A stretch of DNA of 64,000 bases from NCBI GenBank assembly GCA_028583685.1, contig JAMXIF010000042.1, positions 18,318,842-18,382,841 on the forward strand, given 5' to 3'. A program made the translations under genes and the position numbers. Below, piece after piece: positions 12,479 to 22,990 of this stretch (positions within the stretch are counted from its first letter, which is position 1; the number at the start of each line of letters is the position of its first letter). The notes below the pieces were generated by a model. That model did not search any database, was not told the DNA's origin, and saw only the letters and a list, made by a program, of their open reading frames with translations. The stretch is from Petaurus breviceps papuanus (taxonomy: Eukaryota; Chordata; Mammalia; Diprotodontia; Petauridae).

Positions 12479-12718
12479 ACCTAGATGATACATTGGATAG
12501 AGCCCTGGGCATGGAGTTAAGAAGACCTGAGTTCAGATTTGATCTCAGACACTTCCTGTGTGATTCCAGACAAGTCACCTAGCCTCTGCCTGCCTCTGTT
12601 TCCTTATCTGTATTATGACACCCATAACAGTAACTGTCTCTCAGGTTGTCCTGAGGATCAAATGAGTTATTTGTAAAACACAGCACATTGCCTAGAACGT
12701 AGTAGGCACTTAATAAAC
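12479..12718 (+). mobile_element. CORE-SINE (MAR1/MIR group) with TTCC tail
   Basis: tRNA-like head (attggatagagccctgg), gaagacctgagttcagattt, then gtgtgattccagacaagtca, and tail agtaggcacttaataaactt. The head is interrupted by the hAT element. A TTCC microsatellite grows from the 3' end. Confidence 0.85.
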
Positions 12719-13096
12719 TTCCTCCCTCCCTTCCTCCTTTCCCTCCTTTCCCTCCTTCCTTCCTTCCTTCCTTCCTTCCTTCCTTCCTTCCTTCCTTCCT
12801 TCCTTCCTTCCTCCTTCCCTCCTTTCCTTCCTTTCTTCCTTTCTTCCTTCTTTCCTCCCTTTCTTCCTCTCTTCCTCCCTTCCTCCTTTCCTTCCTTCCT
12901 TCCTTCCTTCCCTCTTCCCTTCTTCCTTACTTCCTTCGTTCCTTCTTTCCTTCCTTCCTTCCTTCCTTCCTTCCTTCCTTCCTTCCTTCCTTCCTTCCTT
13001 CCTTCCTTCCTTCCTTCCTTCCTTCCTTCCCTCCTTCCTTCCTTCTTTCCCTGCTTCCCTCCCTCCTTCCTTCCTTCCTTCCTCCCTTCCTTCCTC
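12719..13096. repeat. (TTCC)n polypyrimidine tract, 378 bp
   Basis: Almost pure pyrimidine strand built of TTCC with CCTT/CTTC variants. It makes long meaningless open frames on the minus strand (Lys-Glu-Gly-Arg repeats). It starts exactly at the SINE 3' end, which probably seeded it. Long homopurine/homopyrimidine mirror tracts of this kind can adopt triplex DNA. Confidence 0.95.
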
Positions 13097-13105
13097 ACAA
13101 AATTT

Positions 13106-14060
13106 AGTAGACTTAAAATTCCTCATTGTAGTTGATCTTCTTCTACATATGACCCTCTTGACTCAATCCTTTCTTCTGAATGTTTTCTCCTTCCTTGAAT
13201 TTTTTATATTTGTTTCTTCTGACTCTTCTCCTACCTTTATAATTTCTCCTGTTTTGTATATTTACCCAATTGCTATCCTTATTCCTGCCTCTAAATGTGA
13301 GTGGCAGAGGCTCCTGATTTCCCTCTCCTTACTTTTCTTTCTCTTTTTATTGGGTGACCTTGCTCATTCAGATGACTGAATGATCATTCCTATGTGATTC
13401 AGTTCATTTCTATGTCTCCAGCCTTGGTCACTCTCCCTAGCTTTTGCTCTGTATTCCAAGTACCTTCTGGATATTTTCATGTGAACCTGTCTAAAGTTAA
13501 ACTTGGCATTTTTCTGTCAAAACCTCCCCTCATCCTATTTTTCCTAGGTCATATTTTCTGCTTCCTAGCCTCAATATGCTCCAAGTCATTTTTGACTTTT
13601 GCTTTCCCTCTTGTGCTCGTGACTTATGAGTCCAAACTGATCTTGGCATTCCTCACAAATGGCACTCTGTCTCTTGGCTCTATGTCTTTGCTCTCTGGCT
13701 TGCCCTAATGCCTGTGTATATATTCCCTCCTCACTTGCGCCTCTTTAAAATCCCTGGTTTTCCTCAATTCACTGTTCAAGAACCATATTCTATGATGAAG
13801 CCTTTCTTGACCTCCCCTGTCCTCCAACTCCTTTTGCTCTCTTTTACTCCCTCCCCCCCAAAAAAATTTACTTTGCATCCTTATGTTTCTTTTATTTATA
13901 CTTTTTTTGTATGTGCTTAATGTGTGTACACATTATCTTCCCTTACATGATAGAAGCTCCTTGTGGATAGATACTATTTCATTTTTGTCTTTGTATTACT
14001 AGCAGCTGACACCATTCTTATAGTAGGATCCTAATAAGTACTTGCTGATTAATTGATACT
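13106..14060 (+). mobile_element. L2 LINE, 3' part
   Basis: C-terminal ORF2 and 3' UTR of an L2 copy. It contains the serine/threonine/leucine-rich frame typical of the post-RT region, tagaagctccttgtggatag, then tcctaataagtacttgctga at the 3' end (about 14,030-14,049). Confidence 0.75.
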
Positions 14061-14520
14061 TTACTGCCATATACTCATTATGATGTGTTACTTCTATTTC
14101 AACAGTACTTCTCTTAGCCATGGCTATACAGTTCTTCTCAACTTTTTCTCTGAAAGGATATGAGGACAGAGTCTGCTGTGTGCTAGGGCTGAAAGTCTCC
14201 ATAGATGAGGTTTAAGTCTTCCTCAGTTCACAGAAACCAGACTTGCTGAAAATTTCTCATTTAAGAAGGTCCCCAAATCATTAGTTCATTGTAGAGTTAG
14301 AAGTCAATTACTAGAAATATAGAGTGCTCAGACATCACCTACATGGTGGTACTCCTGGTCAACACATTCTTTTCTTATGGCTCATAGATTTCTATCTTTT
14401 ACTCCTCCTCCTATTCTTATGTTCAAAGACCAAATTCTTTTTCTTCTTCTATCTTGCTCTGAACTCTAATCCCTGTGCTTCAAACCCCTATCCCTACAGT
14501 CCATAGTCTTTGATGCCTTC
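14061..14520. other. Intronic sequence, partly L2-like
   Basis: From about 14,320 the pyrimidine-rich composition suggests the upstream part of the L2 copy that continues to the right. 14,061-14,320 is unclassified. Confidence 0.4.
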
Positions 14521-14552
14521 CCAATCCATTGTGCCCCCAGGAACCTCTACTC

Positions 14553-14663
14553 CAAGGGACAGAGACCTGCAGCCTCAAGGCCACATGAGGCCCTCTAGGT
14601 CCTCAGGTGATGGCTTTTGACTGAACTTAGTGTGTCCTTGAGGCCACAGGATCTCCACCCCAG
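14553..14663. mobile_element. Small palindromic hAT-like DNA element
   Basis: Left arm acctgcagcctcaaggccac and right arm ccttgaggccacagg are near inverted complements, and the element ends caaggg...ccccag. Flanking 8-mers ctctactc (14,545-14,552) and ttgtactc (14,664-14,671) agree at 6 of 8, consistent with an old hAT target duplication. It resembles the mammalian elements containing 'ggccacatgtggcc' / 'ctttgactga'. No coding capacity. It interrupts L2 sequence. Confidence 0.65.
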
Positions 14664-14890
14664 TTGTACTCTATTGCAAAATACCCCATTCATTCTAGAT
14701 ATCTTCATATCCATCTTGTGACACTTACAGAAAACTGCCTCCCTCCTGATTATAGTGAATCCCTCACTACCTTATCCATTGTACATTGTTCATTGCTTTA
14801 TCCTGCAATGCCCTGGGCCAGGAGAAAGTATCAGCCAGGTCCTTGCTTCCCACTGTCACGTGTCCTCTGCTACTATCTCTTTACTATGAA
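14664..14890 (+). mobile_element. L2 LINE, endonuclease region (left part of split copy)
   Basis: Pyrimidine-rich sequence with the L2 endonuclease layout (cacttacagaaaactgcctc for the T-E-x-W-L block, then tgggccaggag). It appears continuous with 15,590-17,045 across an inserted reverse L2. Confidence 0.55.
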
Positions 14891-15565
14891 ACTCTTTTAA
14901 ATTAAATTTGACAGATACTTATTAAGACCCTAATATTTGCAAGGTGCTTATCTAGGTGTGTATGTCCACAAGAGATATGGAGAGAGGGTAGATAATACTT
15001 GGAAGCTGATTGAGTATGAGGTTTAAAGAAGCAGGAAAAATGTGAAGATGCCCTCCACAGTTGTGAACCTTGGTGACTGGGAAAAGAATGGCACCACCAA
15101 TAGAAATTGGGAAATTTGAGGAACAGATTGGTTTGGAGAGAAATATGAGCACTGTTTTGGACATGTTGAGTTTGAGATGCCTATGGAGCACCCTGGTAGA
15201 GGTGCCAAACAGACAGTTTCTAATGCATGATGGGAGTATAGAAGGACATTTACAGATAAATAGGGTACTGCAAGTTTTAATAATTTAAAATTGCACTAAA
15301 ACTTTTTAAATACCCTGAATTTAGATTTGGGAGTCATCTCCATCAACTTAATAATTACTGAAACCCATGGGAGCTGATGAGATCACCAGGAAGAAAGGAT
15401 GATGAGAGAAAAGATCAGGTAGATCAGGACAGAGCCTTAGGTAGACACCTTAGCATAGTTAGCATAATGATTCAGCCAAGATGACTGAGGAGGAACAAGT
15501 CAGAGTAGTGTCATGGAAGCCAAGGGAAAAGAGAATGGCAAGAAAGAGGTGGTCATTCAATAATC
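14890..15565 (-). mobile_element. L2 LINE, RT-domain fragment, reverse, inserted in another L2
   Basis: Minus-strand translation gives HLKLNMSKTVLIFLSKP and GGAILFPVTKVHNCGG, the L2 reverse-transcriptase segment after the YADD box. The left end has the reverse tail (cagatacttattaagaccct). A 5'-truncated, decayed copy. Confidence 0.8.
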
Positions 15566-15589
15566 TCAGTTGCTAGACTTGAGATCACT

Positions 15590-17045
15590 CACTTTTCTTT
15601 CTCAAAGAATTTAGTATTATCTCATATTGTTCCTTTTTATCCTGCCATGTGGAATGGGAGCAAGAAGGCTGAGAATAATGATCTCTACACACTGACATTC
15701 CAGTTCATTACTCGTTCAAATTCCCATGACTTACATTTTTATTCTATTTCACCCACTCATAGATAAGCTCATCTCACCATCAAACTTATGGGTGCCAAAT
15801 TCATGACCTTGAACTCAAAGATTATACTTTCTAGTCAAAAATTCCCTTTTTTCCAACTATTCCTTTTCCTTATTCTTCTTAAATCTAATCTTTGTCTTCT
15901 CCATGATCTCCACTCCCTTCACGTTCTCCCAGTCCATTGTCCTTATTCCTGCCTCATTTTCTTCTTTTCACTGCCTTGCCTGTAGTTAACAAGTGCAACC
16001 GTATGCTATTACTTTCCCTAGAAAGTCTTGTGTGTCTTCCATGCCACTGTTTCTCTACTCCTACAGTGCTCAACACTGGCTCACCCTCATCATCTGCCTC
16101 CTCCACACCTACTCTGAAACTTTCAAATACCATTTCCAATTGCTTTTAAATGTCATTAGAGGAAGCTACTCATTCATGCTTAGTAGGTTCAATAGTAATT
16201 CAAGTTGTGTGATTTCAATTTCTCCCTCAGTGCAATGGCAGAGTCATCTTTCCTTTATGGACTTTCTATCATATCTTTTCAACAACTCCTAAAGTTTCTC
16301 TCTCCTCAAACCTCCTATACTTTCTTCACTCTGTCCTCTCTCAGCAAATAATCTCACTTCCTACTTTACTGAGAAAATGAATGCTCTCAGCCTCATGGTT
16401 CCTTATCATCCCCACCCCATATCTCAAAGCCCTTCTAGGTCTTTTCCCTTCTTCTCTCCCTTTACAATCTCCAAAGGAAAACTGCTTCATTTCCTTTTCA
16501 AGACTAACTCCTATGTCTTTACTCTATCCCATCCTCTCCCATATAGTCTCCAGTATTCTGAAAGCTTGCTTCATAAATTAGCGCCACCTTCTTCTTTATC
16601 TTCATTTCCTATCTCCTGGTTATTTTTCTTGTTGCCTACAAACATGTGCAGATCACTGCATCCTTTAAAAAAAAGTTTCTCTTGAGCTGGCTGTTAACTT
16701 CAAGCTAGTATCTAGTAACTAATATCCAGCTTCCATTTCACTTGAACTCCTAGAAGGAGGTGTCTGTTTTTTCTTCTTCTGCTTCCCTTTGATCCATTCA
16801 CTTCTTCCCCCTTAAAATCAAGTTTCCATTTTAACCACTTTGCTCAAATTTCTCTTCCCAAAGTTATCAGGGATCACTTTAATACTAATTTAAATGAATT
16901 TTCCACAATCCTTATCCTCATTGATTTCTCAACATCCTTTGACACTAGTGATCAAGGTATCCTTCTGCATACTCTTTCCTCCCTTGACTTTCTCTTGGTC
17001 TTAGCCTATCACTCTTTAATTATCCTTTGTTGGTTCAACATCTAA
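15590..17045 (+). mobile_element. L2 LINE, endonuclease to early RT (right part of split copy)
   Basis: Plus-strand L2 ORF2 remnant. Near its right end it has the RT entry motif equivalent to LIDFSTSFDTSDQGILLHTL (16,918-16,977). Several short open frames here (e.g. 15,993-16,292; 16,377-16,685) are pieces of this dead ORF in shifted frames. Confidence 0.75.
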
Positions 17046-17372
17046 TTTCCCCCAAATATTGAGAGATTTATTCATTTGGGACTTGAGAGCTTTTACCATG
17101 TAGAGTTCTCAACAAAGCTGAAAGAAGCCCTAAGAAGTCTAGCTTCATTTATTATTGTATCATACATTGAAAAGAAGAGAGTATTAGTTCATGTCTAACT
17201 TCTGAGGGAATAATAGCCTGTATTATGAGGAAAGGTATAGAGAGAAGATCAATACTAAAAGGAAAGACTACATCTACTTTACTGTACTTTACTATATGGC
17301 CTATATCTATTTTACTTAACAATTTTACCTACAGTAGGACCTGTCTTCCTCCTCCCTCCCCTCTGCTTTCTA
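17046..17372. other. Intronic sequence, nothing recognised
   Basis: No repeat or exon seen between the L2 and the next SINE. Confidence 0.5.
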
Positions 17373-17374
17373 TT

Positions 17375-17495
17375 GTATTATAGACTCAGAAGTTTGGAAG
17401 GGATTTAGCATATTGTTCAAGTCCTCATCTTGCAAATGAAGAAGCTGAGGCCCACTGATCATGCAGCTCATTAGTTACAAAGCCATGCAAAGTTC
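17375..17495 (-). mobile_element. CORE-SINE (MIR), reverse
   Basis: Reverse MIR: cttgcaaatgaagaagctga followed by ggcccactgatcatgcagct. Confidence 0.6.
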
Positions 17496-17554
17496 TTTCC
17501 AGTACTCCCTTGCTTGTCTTCTGTAAATCTCCTTTGAGTGATCATGGAAGACTG

Positions 17555-17700
17555 GTAGTGGTTTTGAATGATCAAGGACTGGCTTTGGAATCAGGAAGAC
17601 CTGGGTTTTCTGCCATTGACACAGATCAATCAGTGGCATCACCATGTTCAAGTCACCACCTCTCAGTACCTAAGGCTTTGTTGAAGAGTTGCTATTTCGC
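17555..17700 (+). mobile_element. CORE-SINE (MIR group)
   Basis: Head motif tggaatcaggaagacctggg, then tgttcaagtcaccacctctc. Confidence 0.65.
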
Positions 17701-17704
17701 TGAT

Positions 17705-18288
17705 GTGCAAGGATGAAGAGAGATCACTCATTTGGAGTTGTCTTTACTGATGAAATCATAAGGCCAGGGGGGAAATACTATTGTTCTTGTGATTGTTGTT
17801 ATTACTCTATTCTCACAGGCCACAGTCTTTGATATGGAGTGTATTGTGAATTTAATGAAACATCTCCAAGTTTATGTGACCTCCATAGCAGGTTCTTGTT
17901 TTATAGGAGAAAAGTACTCTAGGCAGAATATTTTCTACATTTTGTGGCCTAGAAGTTCTTGGGAATTGTTTGTGCTGGAGTTTTAGAAAAAGACACTTGT
18001 TTTCTTAATATGACCTACATAAAATGCTTATAGAATGGTGGTAGCTATTTGGAAAAGTACTATTAAAAGGTAAATATTCAATGTTTTCAGGAAGTTACTG
18101 ACGAAAAATTTGGTGCAGTAGGATAGTTCCTGGTCATTAGTCCTCTTTGGAATAGCTCTTAATAGTAATATAAGGCTGACCAGGTAAAGCTGCTCACAGT
18201 TGATTGCCTAACTTGGTGCTTCCTGGGATTAAGCATAAGTATAAAGCAATTTCCCTAAACACCTAGCCTTGGCTCAGTCTTCCACACC
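17705..18288. other. Intronic sequence, nothing recognised
   Basis: Short open frame 17,789-17,986 has no family resemblance. No repeat recognised. Confidence 0.5.
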
Positions 18289-18289
18289 T

Positions 18290-18525
18290 CTCTGTTGTTT
18301 AATCCCCTTGTGGAATCAATTGCTAAATCTAGTTACTTCCTTCTTTGCTGTATAATGAACATTCATTCATTGACTCATTCATTCATTCTTCTCAGGCTTT
18401 TCCACTAAATCTCCTGTACTTGGATGTTATGGCCCTCTCTTTGCTGTCTTTCAGGCTCTGACTGACAAACCATTTTGCAAACTGCTGCCAGAATATCTCC
18501 AGTTTGTTCTCTTTCATTGTTAACT
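18290..18525 (+). mobile_element. L2 LINE fragment with ATTC microsatellite
   Basis: Post-RT L2 segment (aatcaattgctaaatctagt; ctgctgccagaatatctcc), with a short (ATTC)n at about 18,360-18,390. Confidence 0.6.
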
Positions 18526-18622
18526 CAACATCTACTACTATATATACCCAGTCCTGTGCTAGACACTATGAAGAATAAGAAAGACACCATTATATAACAA
18601 TCTCTGGCCTCAGAGGTATAAA
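18526..18622 (-). mobile_element. L2 3' end fragment, reverse
   Basis: Reverse tail: cagtcctgtgctagacacta, ending atctctggcctcagagg. Confidence 0.6.
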
Positions 18623-18624
18623 AA

Positions 18625-18805
18625 AAAAAGAAATATGGAATCAGAGGACCTGAGCTTCAGGCCAAATCTCTGCTTTTTACTCTTTGGGTGACCTTAGGCA
18701 GACATCTGTCTTGGGGCCACCATTGTCCTTATCTGTAAAATGAAGAAGTTGGACAAGATAATTGATAAGATTTCCTCAATCACTAGATCTGTGAAATTAT
18801 AGGAA
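18625..18805 (+). mobile_element. CORE-SINE (MIR)
   Basis: atcagaggacctgagcttca head; tctgtaaaatgaagaagttg; tail through gatttcctcaatcactagat. Confidence 0.75.
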
Positions 18806-18879
18806 ATTTTAAATTTAGGAAGCTTTGATTAATCTCACCTGTTTTCCAATATGAGCATTGGCATAAAGTAGTGATCAGA

Positions 18880-19000
18880 GAGAGAGAGCATGGACATCAG
18901 AGTCAAGACAACCTGTCTATAGATCTTTCCTCTGATGTTCTGACTGTGTGACTGAGAACCTTACTTAAACTCTCTGCTCCCTAAAACAGTAAACTAACGA
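18880..19000 (+). mobile_element. CORE-SINE (MIR), partial
   Basis: tcagagtcaagacaacctgt head, then gactgtgtgactgagaacct. Confidence 0.6.
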
Positions 19001-19300
19001 CCAGTTGCCTACTCCAGACTGCTACAGAGTTCCTAACAAATTTGTTCTCATTTGGTCCTTATTTATGTGAACATATCAATATTGATTGTATGTTGGTTAG
19101 CCTTTTCCCGCTATGTGAAAGTGTGTAGTGACTATTGTGAACTCATACCCACTACAGGAAAAACAAATCAAAGTTCATTTCCCACTGACCTTGAGTCAAT
19201 AGTATCATCTTTGAAACTACATATTCAAATTGTGAGGACAGGATTTGTGTACAATGAATGTGCACCATGAAAATACTTTTTGCCTGATTAAGACTTGTGT
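19001..19300. other. Intronic sequence, nothing recognised
   Basis: Open frame 19,052-19,270 shows no family features. No repeat seen. Confidence 0.5.
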
Positions 19301-19301
19301 A

Positions 19302-19820
19302 AGAGCATCAGACAAGGAGCCAGAAACCCTGTGTTCTGGGCACATTGGCATCTACCTAGCTGTCAGCCATGGGACAAATTATTTAAGCTCTTGAGCTCTC
19401 AGTTTTCCCATCTGTAAAATGAGGGCATTGGGATAAACCATATACATATGTTCTAACTTTCTCAAACTTTAAAATGTTTATTAAGTTCCTCCTTTGTACA
19501 ATGTTGTTTTAGTTTCTGTAAATACGAATAAGAATTCTCTAAGAGAAGTACTCTTCCCTCAGTAAGCTTACAGTCTGAAAGGGTAGATGGAAAAATAAAT
19601 AGACAAGGTAAGCTATATATTAAATTAGAATCTGCAAAGCTAAATAGAAAATACAAAAATATATAAATTGAGTGGAGTAGGTTCCTTTTCATTGGAGGAT
19701 TTCAGATGCACTCTGGGTGACCATTGAACAACCATTCATCAGTAATGTTATCGAATGGATTCTTTGGCAGATACATTAGGAACCCCTGAAGTCCTTTCTA
19801 CTTCTAAGATTCTGTGATGG
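19302..19820 (+). mobile_element. CORE-SINE (MIR) split by a reverse L2
   Basis: The MIR body (19,302-19,440: ttcccatctgtaaaatgagg) breaks off before its tail. The tail reappears at about 19,770-19,820 (ctgaagtcctttctacttct). The L2 at 19,445-19,750 lies between them. Confidence 0.6.
19445..19750 (-). mobile_element. L2 3' end, reverse, inserted in MIR
   Basis: Reverse L2 tail aatgtttattaagttcctcc, then cctcagtaagcttacagtct. Confidence 0.65.
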
Positions 19821-20064
19821 TGATAAGTCACACAAGGACTTTATATATTTTCCCTCAAAGTCAAAAATTATCGTGAGCTAGATTATTATTAGAACCCCGA
19901 ATTGACTATAAACTATACATAATTCTCACAGATAACCACAGAGATGGCATTGGAAGTTATAAGAATTCTAGATGAATGTTCAACATGTACCAAAAGCAGT
20001 CTTAACATTTCATGGTTTGAAGAATGAGTAATTCATCTTGACTGGTTTGAGTGAGCTCTATCTT

Positions 20065-20345
20065 GAAGTTTATAGTAATAACTTACATTTAAACAACATT
20101 CTAAAATTTGCAATGTGTTTTACAACATCTCATTTCATCCTTAAAGCCATGCTGGTCGATATTATTATTATTATTATCTGCATTTTGTAAATAAGGAAAC
20201 AGAGGCCTAGAAAGATTAAGTAACTTACCATTTATCACATAGTAAATATAGAGATGATTCATAAATATAGAAGGCAAAATTCAAAGTCATGTCCCTACTA
20301 ATTGAAAATCTGTGTTTTCCATTCTTCCTTCTCTATCAAAGAAGC
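20065..20345 (-). mobile_element. CORE-SINE (MIR/MAR1), reverse
   Basis: Reverse order: gcaatgtgttttacaacatc, a short ATT run, cattttgtaaataaggaaac, then agattaagtaacttaccatt. Confidence 0.75.
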
Positions 20346-20765
20346 TCATCTAAAACCATACCCTGGGGGACTTAATCCACTCTGCTCTGCATCTATGGGT
20401 GCTTGTTGTTTTAATGGAGTCTGCCAGTTCCAGCACAAGTGTAACTGGCCTACTACTAGCTAGCTAGCCCAAGATGTTCAACTATACTTTCACATTGCAT
20501 TTCTCCACCCACTTCAGCCATCTCCTGGCTATCCACCTTGCTCATGTATTATTTGCCTACAGCTCCACTTACTATCCCTGTGACTTCCAAAATACCTTTG
20601 CCTGGCTTTCAGGCCCTTACATGAGTTTGTCTCCCCCTACTAGAATGGAAGTTCCTTGAGGGCAGGGACTGCCTTGCTTCTCCATTTATTATCTCCAGCA
20701 CTTAGCATTGTGCTTGTAACATAGCAAATTTTTGTCTAATACACTTTATTATTTGTATCATTGAG
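20345..20765 (+). mobile_element. L2 3' end
   Basis: ttccttgagggcagggactg followed by atctccagcacttagcattg, the canonical L2 3' UTR end. The left limit is approximate. Confidence 0.7.
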
Positions 20766-20854
20766 TCATATAATATCCATTCTATTCCTTTATGAATAGT
20801 CTATTTGACTCTGATGATTCCTTTCCCTTTCATTCCCTTACTTAACATTCATGG

Positions 20855-20999
20855 GACATCGAGGTGGTACAGTGGGTAGAGCCCCAGTTCTGGAGTCAAG
20901 AGGACCTGAATTAAAATAAAGCCTCAAATAGTTACTTAGCTGGGTGTGGGAAAGTCACTTAATATTGATTGTGTTACCCCCCCCCCCCAAAAAAAAAAT
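20855..20999 (+). mobile_element. Short marsupial tRNA-derived SINE with poly(A)
   Basis: ggtggtacagtgggtagagc head, ctggagtcaagaggacctga, cacttaatattgattgtgtt, then a C/A-rich tail. It lacks the L2-type tail, so it is the L1-mobilised type rather than MIR. Confidence 0.8.
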
Positions 21000-21014
21000 C
21001 ATGAACTCAGTTCT

Positions 21015-21195
21015 TTAGAGGAGGAAGGAACATTGAATTCAGTGTTAGAAGACCTGGGTTAAAACTCTGGTTGTGCCAGCTGGATTCCCATACATACCTT
21101 GCTTCACCTTTCTGGGTCTTTGTTTGCTCATTTATAAAATGAGGCAGTTGGGCTAGATAGTTCCTTCTCATTTCCTGTGATGATATTATTCTTAC
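21015..21195 (+). mobile_element. CORE-SINE (MIR)
   Basis: agtgttagaagacctgggtt; catttataaaatgaggcagt; ttgggctagatagttccttc. Confidence 0.75.
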
Positions 21196-21264
21196 AGATA
21201 TGTTGTTCTGGATTGATGTTTCTGTATTTTTTAAAATATTATTTCATTTTCAAATGCTGTCTCC

Positions 21265-21390
21265 CAAGACTTATTGGAAGCTTCTGAAGAGCAGGAACTA
21301 TGTTTTTATTTCCTTTTATTCATTTCACCCACAACCTGCCCTCCTGAAATGTAGTATTCTATACACAGCAGGTTCTAGGTAGACTTTATC
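21265..21390 (+). mobile_element. L2 tail fragment
   Basis: gaagcttctgaagagcagga ... tatacacagcaggttctagg, an L2 3' UTR layout. Confidence 0.5.
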
Positions 21391-21770
21391 TATACCTATC
21401 TCAGTAATTCTTTTATCATTTGGAGAAAATGTTTTGGGTGACCATAGCCCATACTGAAGAAAGGACAGATCTCTGAAAGTACTGAAGAAACCCAAACTGT
21501 TGTACAGCTGCCAAATCTTAGTCTGGTGACTGTAACAAGAGGTTTGGATAGGCCAGTTATTCTATTTCAAGTAGTTCATTCTTTCATTCAAATAATACAT
21601 GTTTTGTGCATTGATGTTTAAGATAAAATGGTGCCCATTTTGCATGGCTTGTAATGTTTACAAAACACTGCTTTATTGCTGTCTAAATAAGACTGGAGCA
21701 GCCACTCCCAGTACAGCAGACTGAGAATGTGTTGTTACACATTCCTCACCCTTAGTTAGAAATATTTAGC
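21391..21770. other. Intronic sequence, nothing recognised
   Basis: Repeat-free stretch of even composition. No exon seen. Confidence 0.5.
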
Positions 21771-21774
21771 ATTA

Positions 21775-21950
21775 GAGGTCATCTTCCTGGGACAGGAGTG
21801 AGGAGGCCCAGATTTTTGTCCTGGCTCTGCCTCTCAATGGGCTATATGATTTGGGGCAACCTCATGCAACCTCTCTGCTCCTCACCCCCCAATTCCTTAT
21901 AGTAGAACAATGGGGTTGAACAGGATGACCTCTGCTGTTCTTTGCAAAGC
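21775..21950 (+). mobile_element. CORE-SINE (MIR)
   Basis: gggacaggagtgaggaggcc head; ttgtcctggctctgcctctc; gggttgaacaggatgacctc. Confidence 0.65.
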
Positions 21951-22312
21951 TAAGTTGAATTCATCTGGGTCTGACCTGTGTATAACTGAGGCATTGCTGG
22001 GTAAGTCATGATCAGTCACTTAGTAGAGTAGGATGAATGTCCAAGAATTCAGCTGCTGATGTTTCCTTCCTTGTGGATCTCCATGTTGTATGTTAAATGT
22101 TGTGAGATTGGTGCTGACATATGTACACCTTATAAATACTTGATTAGCTCATTATCCAGCCTTCTCTCATTTCATTACCTGAATACCTGCTATCAGCTCT
22201 TCCTAATTTCTGTTGGTTCACTCCTTCCAGATTTCCTTGAACCCAAACCCAATAGTCCTCAAACTCTTACTCCCCTTTAATTTTGTCACAGTCTGTCTTA
22301 TCCTTCTTGAAT
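21951..22312. other. Intronic sequence, possibly decayed L2
   Basis: Pyrimidine-rich from 22,060. No diagnostic motif. Confidence 0.4.
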
Positions 22313-22314
22313 AG

Positions 22315-22480
22315 AGTAATGAAAAGACTTCTGAACTGGGAGGCAAAAGACTGGTTTCTGTGTCACCTTGACCACATAATTTCTCTCTGTCCCTGTTTCC
22401 TTTTCTGTACTTCATGAAGTGACTTTGTGAACTCCTTGGTTTCAAGGTTCTCTCACCATTGCTGCATATTACAAGTCATT
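22315..22480 (+). mobile_element. CORE-SINE (MIR)
   Basis: ctgggaggcaaaagactggt head; tgtccctgtttccttttctg; decayed tail. Confidence 0.65.
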
Positions 22481-22890
22481 CACATTTTTCTTGCCTATGA
22501 ACTTTTCATCCATGTCTTTCCATAAATTTTTCCTAGCATACACATCCAACACAACTCAAGGCTTTCTTCTTGAGTCTCTTTGTATTTTGTTGGATACCAG
22601 TATAATTGCATGAAAAATCAAGATCAACCTTCACAAAAGTTTTATTCTGATATATAATGAGAAGGTTGCTCTGGCAGTTCTTGACAAGTTAAATAGACTT
22701 CAGTTGCAGTCCTGGGCACAGATTGGATCTGTTTTTCAAGGGCCAGCCTAGCTAAATATAGAGAAACATATCACCAGTAAATTGACAATAGAGTTTGATA
22801 AGGATTGTACTTCCACATAGGTTTAAGGAACTCCCAGATGAAGACATTTCCACTTCTAGTGCATGTACTTACTTTTCTTTGTAATTCATA
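22481..22890. other. Intronic sequence, nothing recognised
   Basis: No repeat or exon recognised. Confidence 0.5.
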
Positions 22891-22892
22891 AT

Positions 22893-22990
22893 CTTACATG
22901 GTTGCCTAGAGCAATGAGAGGTTAAATGACTTGCCCAGAGTCACATAGTCAGCCTTTCTCCACTTTTTTCACTTTAATTCATGACTCTAT
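22893..22990 (-). mobile_element. CORE-SINE (MIR), reverse fragment
   Basis: gaggttaaatgacttgccca followed by gagtcacatagtcagcc. Confidence 0.7.

Noticed and set aside
12667-13126. Two long minus-strand frames of Lys/Glu/Gly/Arg repeats
   Set aside because: They translate the TTCC microsatellite; no gene structure.
20855-20930. tRNA-like segments at SINE heads as tRNA genes
   Set aside because: The heads are degenerate, followed by SINE bodies, and lack an intact cloverleaf.
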